The notes under the pieces: generated by a model | Seen by the model: only the letters and a program-made list of their open reading frames with translations | What the model was told of the DNA's origin: nothing | The model's database searches: none | Program-made: the position numbers and the translations under genes | Assembly (NCBI GenBank): GCA_035547395.1 | Contig: DASZVA010000011.1 | Location: 62,001-126,000, forward strand | Length of the DNA stretch: 64,000 nt | Direction of reading: 5' to 3' | Source of the DNA: CALREJ01 sp035547395 | GTDB taxonomy: Bacteria; Patescibacteriota; Gracilibacteria; Peribacterales; Peribacteraceae | Part shown: positions 15,951-23,528 of the stretch, in pieces | Position numbering within the stretch: position 1 is the stretch's first letter | How the letters are laid out: each line of letters opens with the position of its first letter

Positions 15951-16508
15951 ATGCACGTCACGCTCAGTTGGGACCTCATCGTCGTCGTGTTCTTCGCGAT
16001 CGTCCTCGCGTACAGCTTCATCGTGGGCAAGAACGAATCGGTGAAGATCATCATCGCTTCCTATATTGCGATCGTCGCGGTCGCGGCGATTGGCAATCTG
16101 CTCGACATGGGTCTCGGCGGATCGCAATCGATGATGCAGATGCTCGGGTTCAGTCTGGATAAAAATACGCTCTCCACCGTCAAGCTCATTCTCTTCGTCG
16201 CCGTTATCATTTTCCTCGCCATTCGCGGCGGATTCGAAATGGAATACGCCAAGGACATCGACGGCGTGTGGGAAATCGTGCTGACCGCTGGCTTCGGCAT
16301 CGCGACGGCAGGACTTCTTTTGACAGCCCTTCTGACATACATCGGCGCCGAACCGCTGCTTGATCCCAACCTGGGATCGGCGCCGCTTTTGCAGCCGCTG
16401 CTCGAAGAAAGTCAGCTCGTCGGATACATGGTGCAGTACCAGGCCGTCTGGTTCGCGCTGCCGGCTGTGCTGCTGCTGATCGTGGGTTTTGTGAACGGGG
16501 AAAAGTAA
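15951..16508 (+). CDS. Four-helix membrane protein of unknown function
   Basis: 185 aa with hydrophobic segments at about 7-27, 30-52, 76-97 and 112-135, plus a last one at 160-182. The loop with FEMEYAKDIDGVWE is acidic. CvpA-like colicin-V-production proteins have a similar layout (short N-terminus, four helices), but I cannot assign it firmly. The ATG at 15951 follows TACGAT by 12 nt. The longer upstream frame lies in a repeat element and is rejected. The pilin-like gene follows after a hairpin. Confidence 0.65.
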   Translation: MHVTLSWDLIVVVFFAIVLAYSFIVGKNESVKIIIASYIAIVAVAAIGNLLDMGLGGSQSMMQMLGFSLDKNTLSTVKLILFVAVIIFLAIRGGFEMEYAKDIDGVWEIVLTAGFGIATAGLLLTALLTYIGAEPLLDPNLGSAPLLQPLLEESQLVGYMVQYQAVWFALPAVLLLIVGFVNGEK

Positions 16509-16514
16509 AACGGT

Positions 16515-16582
16515 GTATTCGTTTCCTGGTTTACTCGTTTTTTCGAACGAACAAAGAAAACAAATCAACGAACAAACGCATC
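16515..16582. repeat. Simple-sequence inverted repeat (GTTTATTCG-like word)
   Basis: Left arm GTATTCGTTTCCTGG..., centre TTCGAA, right arm CGAACAAAGAAAAC... ending AACAAACGC. Same word and same TTCGAA centre as the element at 61438-61514. The rest of the gap to 16719 shows nothing I can name. Confidence 0.7.
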
Positions 16583-16719
16583 CTGTTCTTTTGTAAAAGA
16601 AGTACCACTTCGATTCTCATCATCTGTCAATGCAATGTGCCTCCCTGCTCCGGTGAAACTCTTGCCACGATGCAATCGATGATTGAAACTGGCCGCAAAT
16701 CCCTCCCTCCACTTTCCGT

Positions 16720-17106
16720 ATGAACGCTAACCTTCAACGCACGGCTCGCACGCTCGCGACAGCTGGCATCCTGAGCTTCGTGTATACGTCCACCGCCTTC
16801 GCACAGTTCGCCGGACCCAGTCCGACGGGTCTCGGCCTCGCGGCATCCGCAGGCGATCCTCGACAGGAAATTCTGAACATCGTGGCAGCGGTCTTGAACT
16901 TCCTCGCGCTCATCGCGGTCGTCGTCATCATCATCGCCGGTATCCGCCTGATCGTGTCGCAGGGCGAAGAAGAGCAGAAGGAAAAGGCGAAAAAGACGAT
17001 CTTCTACGCGGTTGCCGGTCTCATCATCGTGCTGTTCGCACGCGTGATCGTCGAACTCATCACGGTCTACCTCGCGCAGCAGGTCGGAGCGACCACGTCG
17101 CAATAA
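16720..17106 (+). CDS. Pilin-like (VirB2/TrbC-style) membrane protein
   Basis: 128 aa: an N-terminal signal peptide ending STAFA|Q (about 28-30), a Gly/Ala-rich stretch, then two hydrophobic helices (about 50-72 and 88-112) separated by a short charged loop with EEEQKEKAKK. This is the layout of TrbC/VirB2 major pilins and of the related small proteins widespread in Patescibacteria. It resembles the three genes at 54552-55971 and may work with the VirB4-like ATPase at 47714. A strong terminator follows. Confidence 0.65.
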   Translation: MNANLQRTARTLATAGILSFVYTSTAFAQFAGPSPTGLGLAASAGDPRQEILNIVAAVLNFLALIAVVVIIIAGIRLIVSQGEEEQKEKAKKTIFYAVAGLIIVLFARVIVELITVYLAQQVGATTSQ

Positions 17107-17130
17107 GACGTTCTGTTCCATGGATTCTCA

Positions 17131-17156
17131 ACGGAGGCTTCGGCCTCCGTTTTTTT
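17131..17156 (+). terminator. Rho-independent terminator
   Basis: Perfect 8-bp stem ACGGAGGC-TTCG-GCCTCCGT with a tetraloop, followed by T7. Ends the pilin-like gene. Confidence 0.92.
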
Positions 17157-17159
17157 GTA

Positions 17160-17732
17160 TCAGTGGCGGTGCATCCGGCGGGCAACGCGCGACGCGGGCG
17201 TCGTATTTGTAAGCGGCTCCAAGGTCTTGAGCACTGCTTCGGCGGGGGTCACCTTTGCCGGCAACACGAGATCGCGGACGACGACGGCGTCGAGGCGCAC
17301 CTGGACGATATTTTGCCGCGGGATCGGCTTGCCCCAGCGAAAGAATCGGCGTGGAAACAGCCACTCCAACAGAAACGTCTTGGTCTCGAATTGCACGTCA
17401 CGGCACATGCCCACAAAGCGTCCGCTTTCGGTGATGATGCGCTGACCCAGGATGAGCCGTCCGTCTTCCAAAAGCGAGCGAAGGCGCAGGCGATCCTCCA
17501 CGGGCGACAACACGTCTTCATCCCGTACGCGTACGCGATTGCCAAAATGCAGGATATCGCTTGTCCCCAGAAAGAGCTGCTCCGAGCGAAGAAACTGATG
17601 TACGTTCACAAAAAAACCCTCTATTTTCGCCGTATCGGGGTGAATAAGGACGTCGCTGATCGTTCCGATCGCCTCTTCGGACAGATCGTCCGTCACGGGC
17701 ATTCCGATGGCGGTGGAGAATCGAACGTGCAT
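17160..17732 (-). CDS. PRC-barrel domain protein
   Basis: 190 aa. The N-terminal half (about 8-80) has the PRC pattern: a start with GMPVTDDLSEEAIG, then the beta-rich VLIHPDTAKIEGFFVNV. A second similar unit begins near residue 95 (LILGQRIITESGRFVG). PRC barrels bind RNA-processing or membrane-associated partners (RimM, photosystem H), so no single function can be given. It is divergent from prs; TATTAT lies 5 nt before the ATG. The C-terminus is Arg-rich and ends beside the pilin terminator. Confidence 0.75.
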   Translation of the reverse strand: MHVRFSTAIGMPVTDDLSEEAIGTISDVLIHPDTAKIEGFFVNVHQFLRSEQLFLGTSDILHFGNRVRVRDEDVLSPVEDRLRLRSLLEDGRLILGQRIITESGRFVGMCRDVQFETKTFLLEWLFPRRFFRWGKPIPRQNIVQVRLDAVVVRDLVLPAKVTPAEAVLKTLEPLTNTTPASRVARRMHRH

Positions 17733-17736
17733 CTGC

Positions 17737-17742
17737 TATAAT
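17737..17742 (+). promoter_or_regulatory. -10 box TATAAT for prs
   Basis: Perfect TATAAT ending 11 nt before the prs ATG, so the leader would be only about 5 nt. On the opposite strand the overlapping TATTAT can serve the PRC-barrel gene. Confidence 0.6.
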
Positions 17743-17753
17743 AGTACTACACA

Positions 17754-18677
17754 ATGCATATTTTTGCGGGATCTTCTCACCCGGCACTGAGCGCGAGTCT
17801 GGCCAAGGAATTGGACATGCCGCTCGGTAAAATCACCCTGAAGAAATTTTCTTCCGGAGAGTGCTACGTGCGCTTTGACGAATCCGTCCGCGGCCAGGAG
17901 GTGTATCTGATCCAGGCGCCCGGCATCAACCCGCATGACGCCCTGTTTGAGCTGTTTCTCATGTGCCAGGCGGCCAAACTGAGCTTCGCCTCGCACGTCC
18001 ACATCATTCTCCCCTATTTCCCCTACGCGCGTCAGGACAGAGTGTCCGAACCGCGTGAGCCGATTTCCGCCAAATTGATGGCGCATCTGCTCGAGGAATC
18101 GGGCGCCGACCACATCATCACGCTTAATCTGCACAGCGATCAGATCCAGGGATTCTTCTCGGTCCCCGTTGACGTGCTCGACGCACGCCGCATCTTCGCA
18201 CGTTATTTTAAAGAGAAGATCAAGGATCCCGTCGTCGTCTCGCCGGATATCGGCGGCGCCAAGCAGGCGAAGAAATTCGCGGATCTGCTGGGGGCCGACC
18301 TCGCCATTATGCATAAAACACGTAGCGGACATCATGAAGCGAGCATCCTGGAAATCGTCGGCGACGTCGAGGGGCGTACCTGCATCCTGTATGACGACAT
18401 GGTCGATACCGCCGGAACACTGATCTCGGCAAAGCAGGCGCTCGTCGAGCGCGGCGCCGCAAAGGACGTCTATGTCGCGGCAACACACGCGGTCTTCTCG
18501 GGACCGGCCATCGACAGGCTCACGGAAGCGAATTTCAGGGAAGTCGTGGTCACTGACAGCATTCCGCAAACGCAGACATTCAAAGGCCTTACGATCCTGC
18601 CGATCGCACCGCTGCTGGCAGACGTCATCAAGCAAATCGAAAGCAAGCAGAGCGTGACGGACATTTATAATCGCTGA
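17754..18677 (+). CDS. prs: Ribose-phosphate pyrophosphokinase (PRPP synthetase)
   Basis: Makes PRPP from ribose 5-phosphate and ATP for nucleotide, His and Trp synthesis. 307 aa, normal length. Visible are FAGSSHPALS, FSSGECYVRF (flexible loop), the catalytic segment LPYFPYARQDR (about 84-94), LNLHSDQIQGFF (about 123-134), VVVSPDIGGAKQA and the PRPP-binding loop LYDDMVDTAGTLISA (about 210-224). It stands alone, with its own TATAAT upstream. Confidence 0.97.
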   Translation: MHIFAGSSHPALSASLAKELDMPLGKITLKKFSSGECYVRFDESVRGQEVYLIQAPGINPHDALFELFLMCQAAKLSFASHVHIILPYFPYARQDRVSEPREPISAKLMAHLLEESGADHIITLNLHSDQIQGFFSVPVDVLDARRIFARYFKEKIKDPVVVSPDIGGAKQAKKFADLLGADLAIMHKTRSGHHEASILEIVGDVEGRTCILYDDMVDTAGTLISAKQALVERGAAKDVYVAATHAVFSGPAIDRLTEANFREVVVTDSIPQTQTFKGLTILPIAPLLADVIKQIESKQSVTDIYNR

Positions 18678-18700
18678 AAAAGCGGCAAACGGTGAAAATC

Positions 18701-18729
18701 TTGACCCGCAAGCCCTTTCTCCGTACCCT
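18701..18729 (+). promoter_or_regulatory. Candidate promoter of tRNA-Ile
   Basis: TTGACC (18701-18706), 17-bp spacer, TACCCT (18724-18729). Transcription would start near 18736, about 58 nt before the tRNA. Confidence 0.45.
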
Positions 18730-18793
18730 CTCCCTACTTTCCGGCGTCGATTTCCGTATGTTGGAAAGAGCTTCACATCATGGGAAAAATCCA

Positions 18794-18870
18794 GGGCGAT
18801 TAGCTCAGTTGGTTAGAGCGCGACACTGATAATGTCGAGGTCGGCTGTTCAAGTCAGCCATCGCCCACCA
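18794..18870 (+). tRNA. tRNA-Ile (GAT)
   Basis: 77-nt cloverleaf with encoded CCA: acceptor GGGCGAT/ATCGCCC, anticodon arm CGACA-CTGATAA-TGTCG with anticodon GAT. A terminator follows, and a broken partial copy lies about 100 bp downstream. Confidence 0.97.
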
Positions 18871-18891
18871 TTCGACTCACTTCGTTCGCTC

Positions 18892-18927
18892 ATGGTCCTC
18901 GCCGCATCGCGGCTCGGGCCATTTTTT
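18892..18927 (+). terminator. Terminator after tRNA-Ile
   Basis: Long hairpin ATGG-CC-GCCGC with GCGGC-GG-CCAT (small internal loops), then T6. Confidence 0.75.
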
Positions 18928-18957
18928 CATAAGTCGAAGAGCCCTTCCATTGCGTAG

Positions 18958-19009
18958 CACTGATAATGTCGAGGTCGGCTGTTCAAGAAGCCTGCACGCC
19001 ATTCGACTC
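18958..19009 (+). pseudogene. Partial tRNA-Ile copy (remnant)
   Basis: 30 nt (18958-18987) are identical to 18824-18853 of tRNA-Ile, covering the anticodon loop, variable region and the 5' half of the T arm. The downstream CCATTCGACTC is also shared with the sequence after the intact gene. The acceptor and D arm are missing and the anticodon stem cannot pair, so it is not a working tRNA. Confidence 0.85.
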
Positions 19010-19048
19010 GTCCCGCATGCGCGGGACTTGCTCATCGTTAAACCACGG

Positions 19049-20653
19049 TTATTTTCCACCCCTCATCCACTCCACATACTGCGCAAGCGTGAGCGAGTAC
19101 GGAAGCGTGCTGCCGTCTGTTTCGATATTGCTTACGACATCGCCGACGGGATCGTAGGTAAAACTCACGATCTGATCCCCGTTTCCGGCGCCGAAGACCG
19201 CATTGGATACATCTACCGACCGATCTTTATTCCCGTGCAGCGTCGTCTGCGGCGTGAACATGAAGCCGTTTGTTGCAAGATCCACGTGCGTCTGTGTTTC
19301 GAGCGCCGCAAGGGGGACGGAAGATACGGACGATGCAGAAGACTCAGAGGATGCAGAAGAAAATGCAGATGCAATGTCACCAGTATTCGATTGTGCCGAT
19401 GAAAGCATGGTCAATGCCGCCTGACCGTAGGGAGACAGTTTAGACGTATAGGGTTGTGCGAGCGTCTGTGCGGCAACCGTATAGCGATTGGCACGCTCCG
19501 GATACTGCTCATTCGAGAATGTCTGCACCAGATCCGCCATCTGGGGCAACACGTCATTCAGGATGTCCGCGGCATCCTTGCGTTGAAACAGGAACGACTG
19601 GAAATCGGCAAGCCAGCGCGCGGACGCAATGGATGACACCGCGCGTGTCTGGTTATCGGCAGGCGGAAAAAACGCAAAGAGAGCGAGCCTGGAATCATCA
19701 TCCAACGACTGCGGAATCTGCTGCACCCACAGATGATCGCGGATGGAAGGATGGTACAGTCCGAGCAGGAGCAAATCGGTTTGCACAGGCACATACGGCA
19801 AGAGCAGATCCGCTTTGCCATGCGCAGCGGCAAGCGACAGGAGCAGCGGCAATGCATTTTTTCCTTCGTCGGACGTCAGAAGATTCTTGGCGTCAGAGGC
19901 AGACAGCATGGCCGTCAATGCGGTACTGCCGCCGCCCGACAGATCCTGTACAACCGCATCGAGATGTTTCAGACGATCGGCTGCTTCCGCACGCTCGCGG
20001 GCTGCGGGCAATTGCAGTATCCCGATAGCAGGCGATGTATGTGCGTCGGCGAGCGAGGAGGGAATGCCCTTGATGGAAGAGGACAAATCGTCCGCCGTCT
20101 GCAGCTGCTCTGTGAGATATGCATCGGGCAGCGACTTCAGACTACGCGCCTGCAGCCAATCATCGATGCTTGCGGATAATGCCGGAAAGACGCCGTTCGT
20201 CTTCCACTGCATCGCAACGGGTACAATCATGCGCGCCTGTGAACGCGACACTAAAACGGGCGTCGTAAGCGCAACTGCCGTCGTGCCGCTGCCGGAGACG
20301 ATGACCTGATATGCCCCGTTCCATCCTTCGAGCCTCTGTCCGTTCGCAACGATCGTCTGAAGCGTGTGCGTGACGATCGTGACAGATCCCTGACGAAGAA
20401 CCGGCTCTAGCGCATTACTCATATCCAATCGCGATCCGGGCTCCATGCGCAGCACGCCGTTTGGCAGCAGCACTGTATTTGCACTGCTTCCCGCCGGTAC
20501 CGACAGCTGCCCGTCTGCGGGGATGCTCGAGATGTCGCCGGTAAGATGCGGACGAACGAATCCTTCGTGGACGGTGGCAATCACCATCAGCGCCGCGATC
20601 GGTACAACCACGAACCAGCGATGCCGTTTTTGAGGTGTTCTATTTGTCTGCAT
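19049..20653 (-). CDS. Large exported protein, membrane-anchored, unknown function
   Basis: 534 aa with an uncleaved-looking N-terminal membrane helix (about 13-28). The segment VPAGSSANTVLLPNGVLRM to LRQGSVTIVT (about 50-95) resembles the beta-rich FecR-type fold. The middle is helical and Ala/Leu-rich. A Ser-rich linker (SSASSESSASSVSS) near 435 precedes a beta-rich C-terminal domain. No catalytic motif is evident. TATAAT ends 10 nt before the ATG, so the leader is only about 4 nt. A perfect GTCCCGC-ATGC-GCGGGAC hairpin (19010-19027) lies just after the stop. Confidence 0.75.
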   Translation of the reverse strand: MQTNRTPQKRHRWFVVVPIAALMVIATVHEGFVRPHLTGDISSIPADGQLSVPAGSSANTVLLPNGVLRMEPGSRLDMSNALEPVLRQGSVTIVTHTLQTIVANGQRLEGWNGAYQVIVSGSGTTAVALTTPVLVSRSQARMIVPVAMQWKTNGVFPALSASIDDWLQARSLKSLPDAYLTEQLQTADDLSSSIKGIPSSLADAHTSPAIGILQLPAARERAEAADRLKHLDAVVQDLSGGGSTALTAMLSASDAKNLLTSDEGKNALPLLLSLAAAHGKADLLLPYVPVQTDLLLLGLYHPSIRDHLWVQQIPQSLDDDSRLALFAFFPPADNQTRAVSSIASARWLADFQSFLFQRKDAADILNDVLPQMADLVQTFSNEQYPERANRYTVAAQTLAQPYTSKLSPYGQAALTMLSSAQSNTGDIASAFSSASSESSASSVSSVPLAALETQTHVDLATNGFMFTPQTTLHGNKDRSVDVSNAVFGAGNGDQIVSFTYDPVGDVVSNIETDGSTLPYSLTLAQYVEWMRGGK

Positions 20654-20663
20654 TTTTCTCTCT

Positions 20664-20669
20664 ATTATA
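20664..20669 (-). promoter_or_regulatory. -10 box TATAAT in a TATAATAGAGA context
   Basis: The same 11-nt string TATAATAGAGA occurs upstream of 55971 and 56993. Here it lies 10 nt before the start codon. Confidence 0.55.
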
Positions 20670-20678
20670 ACAAAAAGT

Positions 20679-20768
20679 GAGGATTAGGGGTAGGATTAGG
20701 ATTAGTATTAAGGAATATTTTTGAAAAAATTCCACACCTAGCACTACTCCTCATCCTATACTCCTGCC
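20679..20768. repeat. Simple-sequence inverted repeat (GGATTAG word)
   Basis: Left arm tandem GGATTAG/GGGGTAG, spacer AT-rich, right arm CTACTCC/CATCCTA. The right arm contains the TATACT -10 box of ruvC (20757-20762), so the promoter lies inside the repeat. Confidence 0.7.
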
Positions 20769-20769
20769 T

Positions 20770-21270
20770 ATGAGAATCCTCGGAATCGACCCCGGCCTCG
20801 CCACCGTCGGCATCGGCCTGATCGAATCACGTTCATCGACCGATTTCTCGGTTGTAGAATGGCTGACGATTGAGACGAAAGCGGGCCTGCCCCTTCCCGA
20901 CCGGCTCAAAGAAATCCGGGAAGATCTGGCGGCGTATCTGCAGGAAAACAAACCCGATTTGGCGGTGATTGAAAAACTCTTCTTCGCGACCAATGAACGC
21001 ACCGCAATCGACGTGGCGCAGGCCAGAGGCGTGATTGTTGTCACGGTTGCGGAGCACAACATACCGATCATCGAAGCGACGCCGCTCCAGATGAAGCTGG
21101 GCGTCACCGGCGACGGCAAGGCGGACAAACTGCAGGTGCAGACGATGCTGTTGCATCTGCTCAAACTACAGGAAATCCCCCGCCCCGACGATGCCGCCGA
21201 CGCGCTCGCGCTCGCGATCTACGGCGCATTGCAGCAGACAAAGATTGCGGAGTTGGGAATGGAGAAATAA
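20770..21270 (+). CDS. ruvC: Holliday junction endonuclease RuvC
   Basis: Resolves Holliday junctions. 166 aa, normal length. The four acidic catalytic residues are visible: Asp7 in LGIDPGLATVG, Glu in VIEKLFFATN (about 67), and the pair in PDDAADALALAI (about 139-142). TATACT ends 7 nt before the ATG, so the message is probably leaderless. Its partner RuvB is at 61517. RuvA is not in this window. Confidence 0.97.
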   Translation: MRILGIDPGLATVGIGLIESRSSTDFSVVEWLTIETKAGLPLPDRLKEIREDLAAYLQENKPDLAVIEKLFFATNERTAIDVAQARGVIVVTVAEHNIPIIEATPLQMKLGVTGDGKADKLQVQTMLLHLLKLQEIPRPDDAADALALAIYGALQQTKIAELGMEK

Positions 21271-21273
21271 AGG

Positions 21274-21380
21274 AAAGCGGTGTCACTCTGAGGTCGCTCG
21301 AAGAGCGACACCGCGTGTTCATGGTTCGACCCGTCCGAACGGATGTTCATCCGGGCGGGGCGTCCTCACCATGACACGCT
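21274..21380. mobile_element. 107-bp MITE/REP-like element, copy 1
   Basis: About 97% identical (3 differences seen) to 29172-29278, same length. Ends are inverted: AGCGGTGTCA at the left and TGACACGCT at the right. Internal palindromes include TCGCTC-GAA-GAGCGA and CCGTCCGAACGGA. It carries no open reading frame. Confidence 0.8.
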
Positions 21381-21386
21381 TACTTT

Positions 21387-22484
21387 TCAACTTTCAATTT
21401 TTCCAGGCGTCACCTGATAGACGGCCGTGCCCTCCATGCGCGGAGGCAAATGCGTTCCGGTCAGAATCACCTGTGAATCCGCGAATGCATTGAGCAGCGC
21501 CGACCGATGCGCATCGTCGAGTTCCGAAAACGCATCATCGAGCAGCACCACCGGCCGTTCGTTTCTGCGCAGATGGAGATACGAGACCTCGAGCAGCAGC
21601 AGCGCGAGCACGGCGACCCGCTCCTGTCCGCGCGACGCGAAGCTCGGGATGGATCTGCCGTCCCGATACATCTGCCAGTCCTCGCGATGCGGCCCGACGC
21701 TCGTCGATTGCAGGATAATGTCCCGGCTGCGCACCGCCGCCAGCAGATCGATCATCTCCTGTTCCAATTCCTGTTGCGTGCGGCTTTGTGTTTTTCGCTC
21801 GTAGACTAGTTGTGCATTACTCCACGATTCGCCGAGCCCGCGGATTTCCTCCAGCAGACTGAGGTTCAGCATTTCGATGAGCTCCAGACGTGCCAGTGTG
21901 ACGTGGCTCGCGGGCAGTGCCAGCTCGATATCCCACACGCCGATCACCGCCGGATCGTCATTCCCTGCAGCAACCCGCTTGAGCAGCGCATTGCGTTGCT
22001 GGAGAATTTTTTGATAGAGGGAGAGATGCTCCAGATAGGACGGAGAGACCTGGCTGAGCAACTGATCGAGGAAGCGCCTTCGCTCCCCCGGCGTACCACT
22101 GAAAAGCAGCAGATCCTGCGGAAGGAACGTCACCGTCGGAAGCGTCCCGACGAAGGCGCCGGCCGGCGTGCGGACGTTATTGACGAACATCGCCTTGCGC
22201 TTGCGTGGGCTAATCTCGCTGACGACTTCCAGCGTTTTTTCCTCACCTGCGTCGCTGCGGACAACCCCCCGGACACGATAGAACGCATCGTTCCACTCGA
22301 CCATGTCCTGTTCGTCTTTTCCCCGGCAGGACTTGGTGAGTGACAGAAGGGACACCGCCTCGAGCAGATTTGTCTTGCCGCTGCCATTCTCACCGATAAA
22401 AAGCTGCAAGGGTGCATCCGAAAACTCCACCGTTTGGCTGTGGTAATTGCGGAAGTGCTCGAGCTCAAGACGCAGGAGACGCAT
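21387..22484 (-). CDS. recF: DNA replication/repair protein RecF
   Basis: SMC-like ATPase that helps load RecA at ssDNA gaps. 365 aa from the chosen start. Walker A is GENGSGKTNLLEA (about 32-44), the ABC signature region lies around SFASRGQERVAVLALLL and Walker B is VVLLDDAFSELD. MRLLRLELEHFRNY is the typical RecF N-terminus, so the 23-residue upstream extension, which lies in a simple repeat, is rejected. It is not next to dnaN or gyrB. Confidence 0.93.
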   Translation of the reverse strand: MRLLRLELEHFRNYHSQTVEFSDAPLQLFIGENGSGKTNLLEAVSLLSLTKSCRGKDEQDMVEWNDAFYRVRGVVRSDAGEEKTLEVVSEISPRKRKAMFVNNVRTPAGAFVGTLPTVTFLPQDLLLFSGTPGERRRFLDQLLSQVSPSYLEHLSLYQKILQQRNALLKRVAAGNDDPAVIGVWDIELALPASHVTLARLELIEMLNLSLLEEIRGLGESWSNAQLVYERKTQSRTQQELEQEMIDLLAAVRSRDIILQSTSVGPHREDWQMYRDGRSIPSFASRGQERVAVLALLLLEVSYLHLRRNERPVVLLDDAFSELDDAHRSALLNAFADSQVILTGTHLPPRMEGTAVYQVTPGKIES

Positions 22485-22593
22485 AAGGGTTCTGGTTTGG
22501 GTTCGGGTTAGGGCTAATGATAAAAAGCGTATCTGTTTATCCGATCGATGCAATGCACCATCCTACTTAAAAACCCCAACCCAAACCCTATCA
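22485..22593. repeat. Simple-sequence inverted repeat (GGTTTGGGTTC word)
   Basis: Left arm 22485-22516 is GGGTTCTGGTTTGGGTTCGG-like. Right arm 22570-22593 is ACCCCAACCCAAACCC-like. About 50 bp of unrelated sequence lies between. It fills the gap between the Nudix gene and recF. Confidence 0.65.
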
Positions 22594-23055
22594 ATTCACC
22601 TTCTCCATCGCCTCTTTCAATAATTTCTGCACCAGGCTCAGATATTCCTTTCGCTTGAGGTACTGGCCGATCTCGGACGGCTGAATCCACAGATACTTGT
22701 CGATCTCGACGCCGTCGACCTTCACCTCCGTTTCGCGCGGGGTGGTCGCAAACACATATTGAATGTGCTGGCCGCAGATGTGATCCGGACGAAACCGGCG
22801 GTACGACTGCGGAAAATTATATTGATAGACAAGGTCGCTCTTCCCGAGCACCGTGACATCGGTAATGCCTGCTTCTTCATGAAGCTCCCGAAGCGCGCAC
22901 TGCTCGGCGGTTTCTCCTTCCTCCACTCCTCCCTGCGGCAGCTGCCAGGCATCGCGCTTGCGCGGCTTATGCAAAAGCAGCAGTTCGTAGCCGGTAGTGG
23001 TTGGTGCGGGGCGGAGCAGCAGAAGGGATGCCGCCTGGCGATAGGTGTCCTGCAC
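22591..23055 (-). CDS. Nudix hydrolase
   Basis: 154 aa with a full Nudix box GGVEEGETAEQCALREL followed by HEEAGI (about 42-64; family G-x5-E-x7-REUxEExGU). LPQGG before the box and the size are RppH/Ap4A-hydrolase-like, so a capped-RNA or dinucleoside polyphosphate substrate is possible, but this is inference. The start is GTG at 23055. TATAGT (23067-23062) ends 6 nt before it, supporting a leaderless message. Confidence 0.9.
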   Translation of the reverse strand: MQDTYRQAASLLLLRPAPTTTGYELLLLHKPRKRDAWQLPQGGVEEGETAEQCALRELHEEAGITDVTVLGKSDLVYQYNFPQSYRRFRPDHICGQHIQYVFATTPRETEVKVDGVEIDKYLWIQPSEIGQYLKRKEYLSLVQKLLKEAMEKVN

Positions 23056-23107
23056 AGGTGCACTATAAAGAAAAAGATGGCCTGTTGCATGTTGCTCTCT
23101 CTATCAT

Positions 23108-23183
23108 TGAATGTTGAATCATGAATTAGGAATAAAGGATCGACAAAAAACACCAATATTCACAATTCGAAATTCAAGATTCT
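23108..23183. repeat. Simple-sequence inverted repeat (GAATCATGAATT word)
   Basis: Left arm TTGAATCATGAATTAGGAAT (23113-23132). Right arm ATTCACAATTCGAAATTC (23158-23175) and on into AAGATTC. It separates the Nudix gene from the small L33-like gene. Confidence 0.55.
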
Positions 23184-23393
23184 TCAGCTCGAGTGTTTCT
23201 CTTCCTTGAGCTTCACGTTCACGCGCTTGCGGATGGACGGGCAATACTTGGACAGCTTTGCGGCGTGATCCTTCCAGGATTTGCCCATTTTGTCCTGCTT
23301 GTGAAACCGCACCGTTCCCAGTCTCTGACCCGGATGAGGGCAGTTCTGGTCTGCGCAGTAGATGCCGAAAACTGTACGCTTGCCGCGTGGCAT
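23184..23393 (-). CDS. Small basic Cys-containing protein, possibly bL33-like ribosomal protein
   Basis: 69 aa, very basic. KLSKYCPSIRKRVNVKLKE (about 45-63) resembles the C-terminal LKKYCPRCRKH of bL33. The N-terminal YCADQNCPHPG would be a variant zinc knuckle with four rather than two residues between Cys. The match is short, and other small RNA-binding proteins are possible. TACAAT lies 9 nt before the ATG. The stop falls at the edge of a simple-word repeat. Confidence 0.5.
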   Translation of the reverse strand: MPRGKRTVFGIYCADQNCPHPGQRLGTVRFHKQDKMGKSWKDHAAKLSKYCPSIRKRVNVKLKEEKHSS

Positions 23394-23436
23394 AGTGGGC
23401 AGATTGTACGGATTTTGGACGTGGAGGCAAGCAAAA

Positions 23437-23526
23437 AAGGGACCGATGGGACCAAAGCGACCGAAGGGACCGATGTACAGTGAAACCTCGGTTCCCTCGG
23501 TCCCGTCGGTTCCTTCGACTACCTCG
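23437..23526. repeat. Simple-sequence inverted repeat (GGGACCGA word)
   Basis: Left arm tandem GGGACCGATGGGACCAAAG. Right arm CGGTTCCCTCGGTCCCGTC. Same design as the other elements but with a GC-rich word. Confidence 0.75.
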
Positions 23527-23528
23527 GA

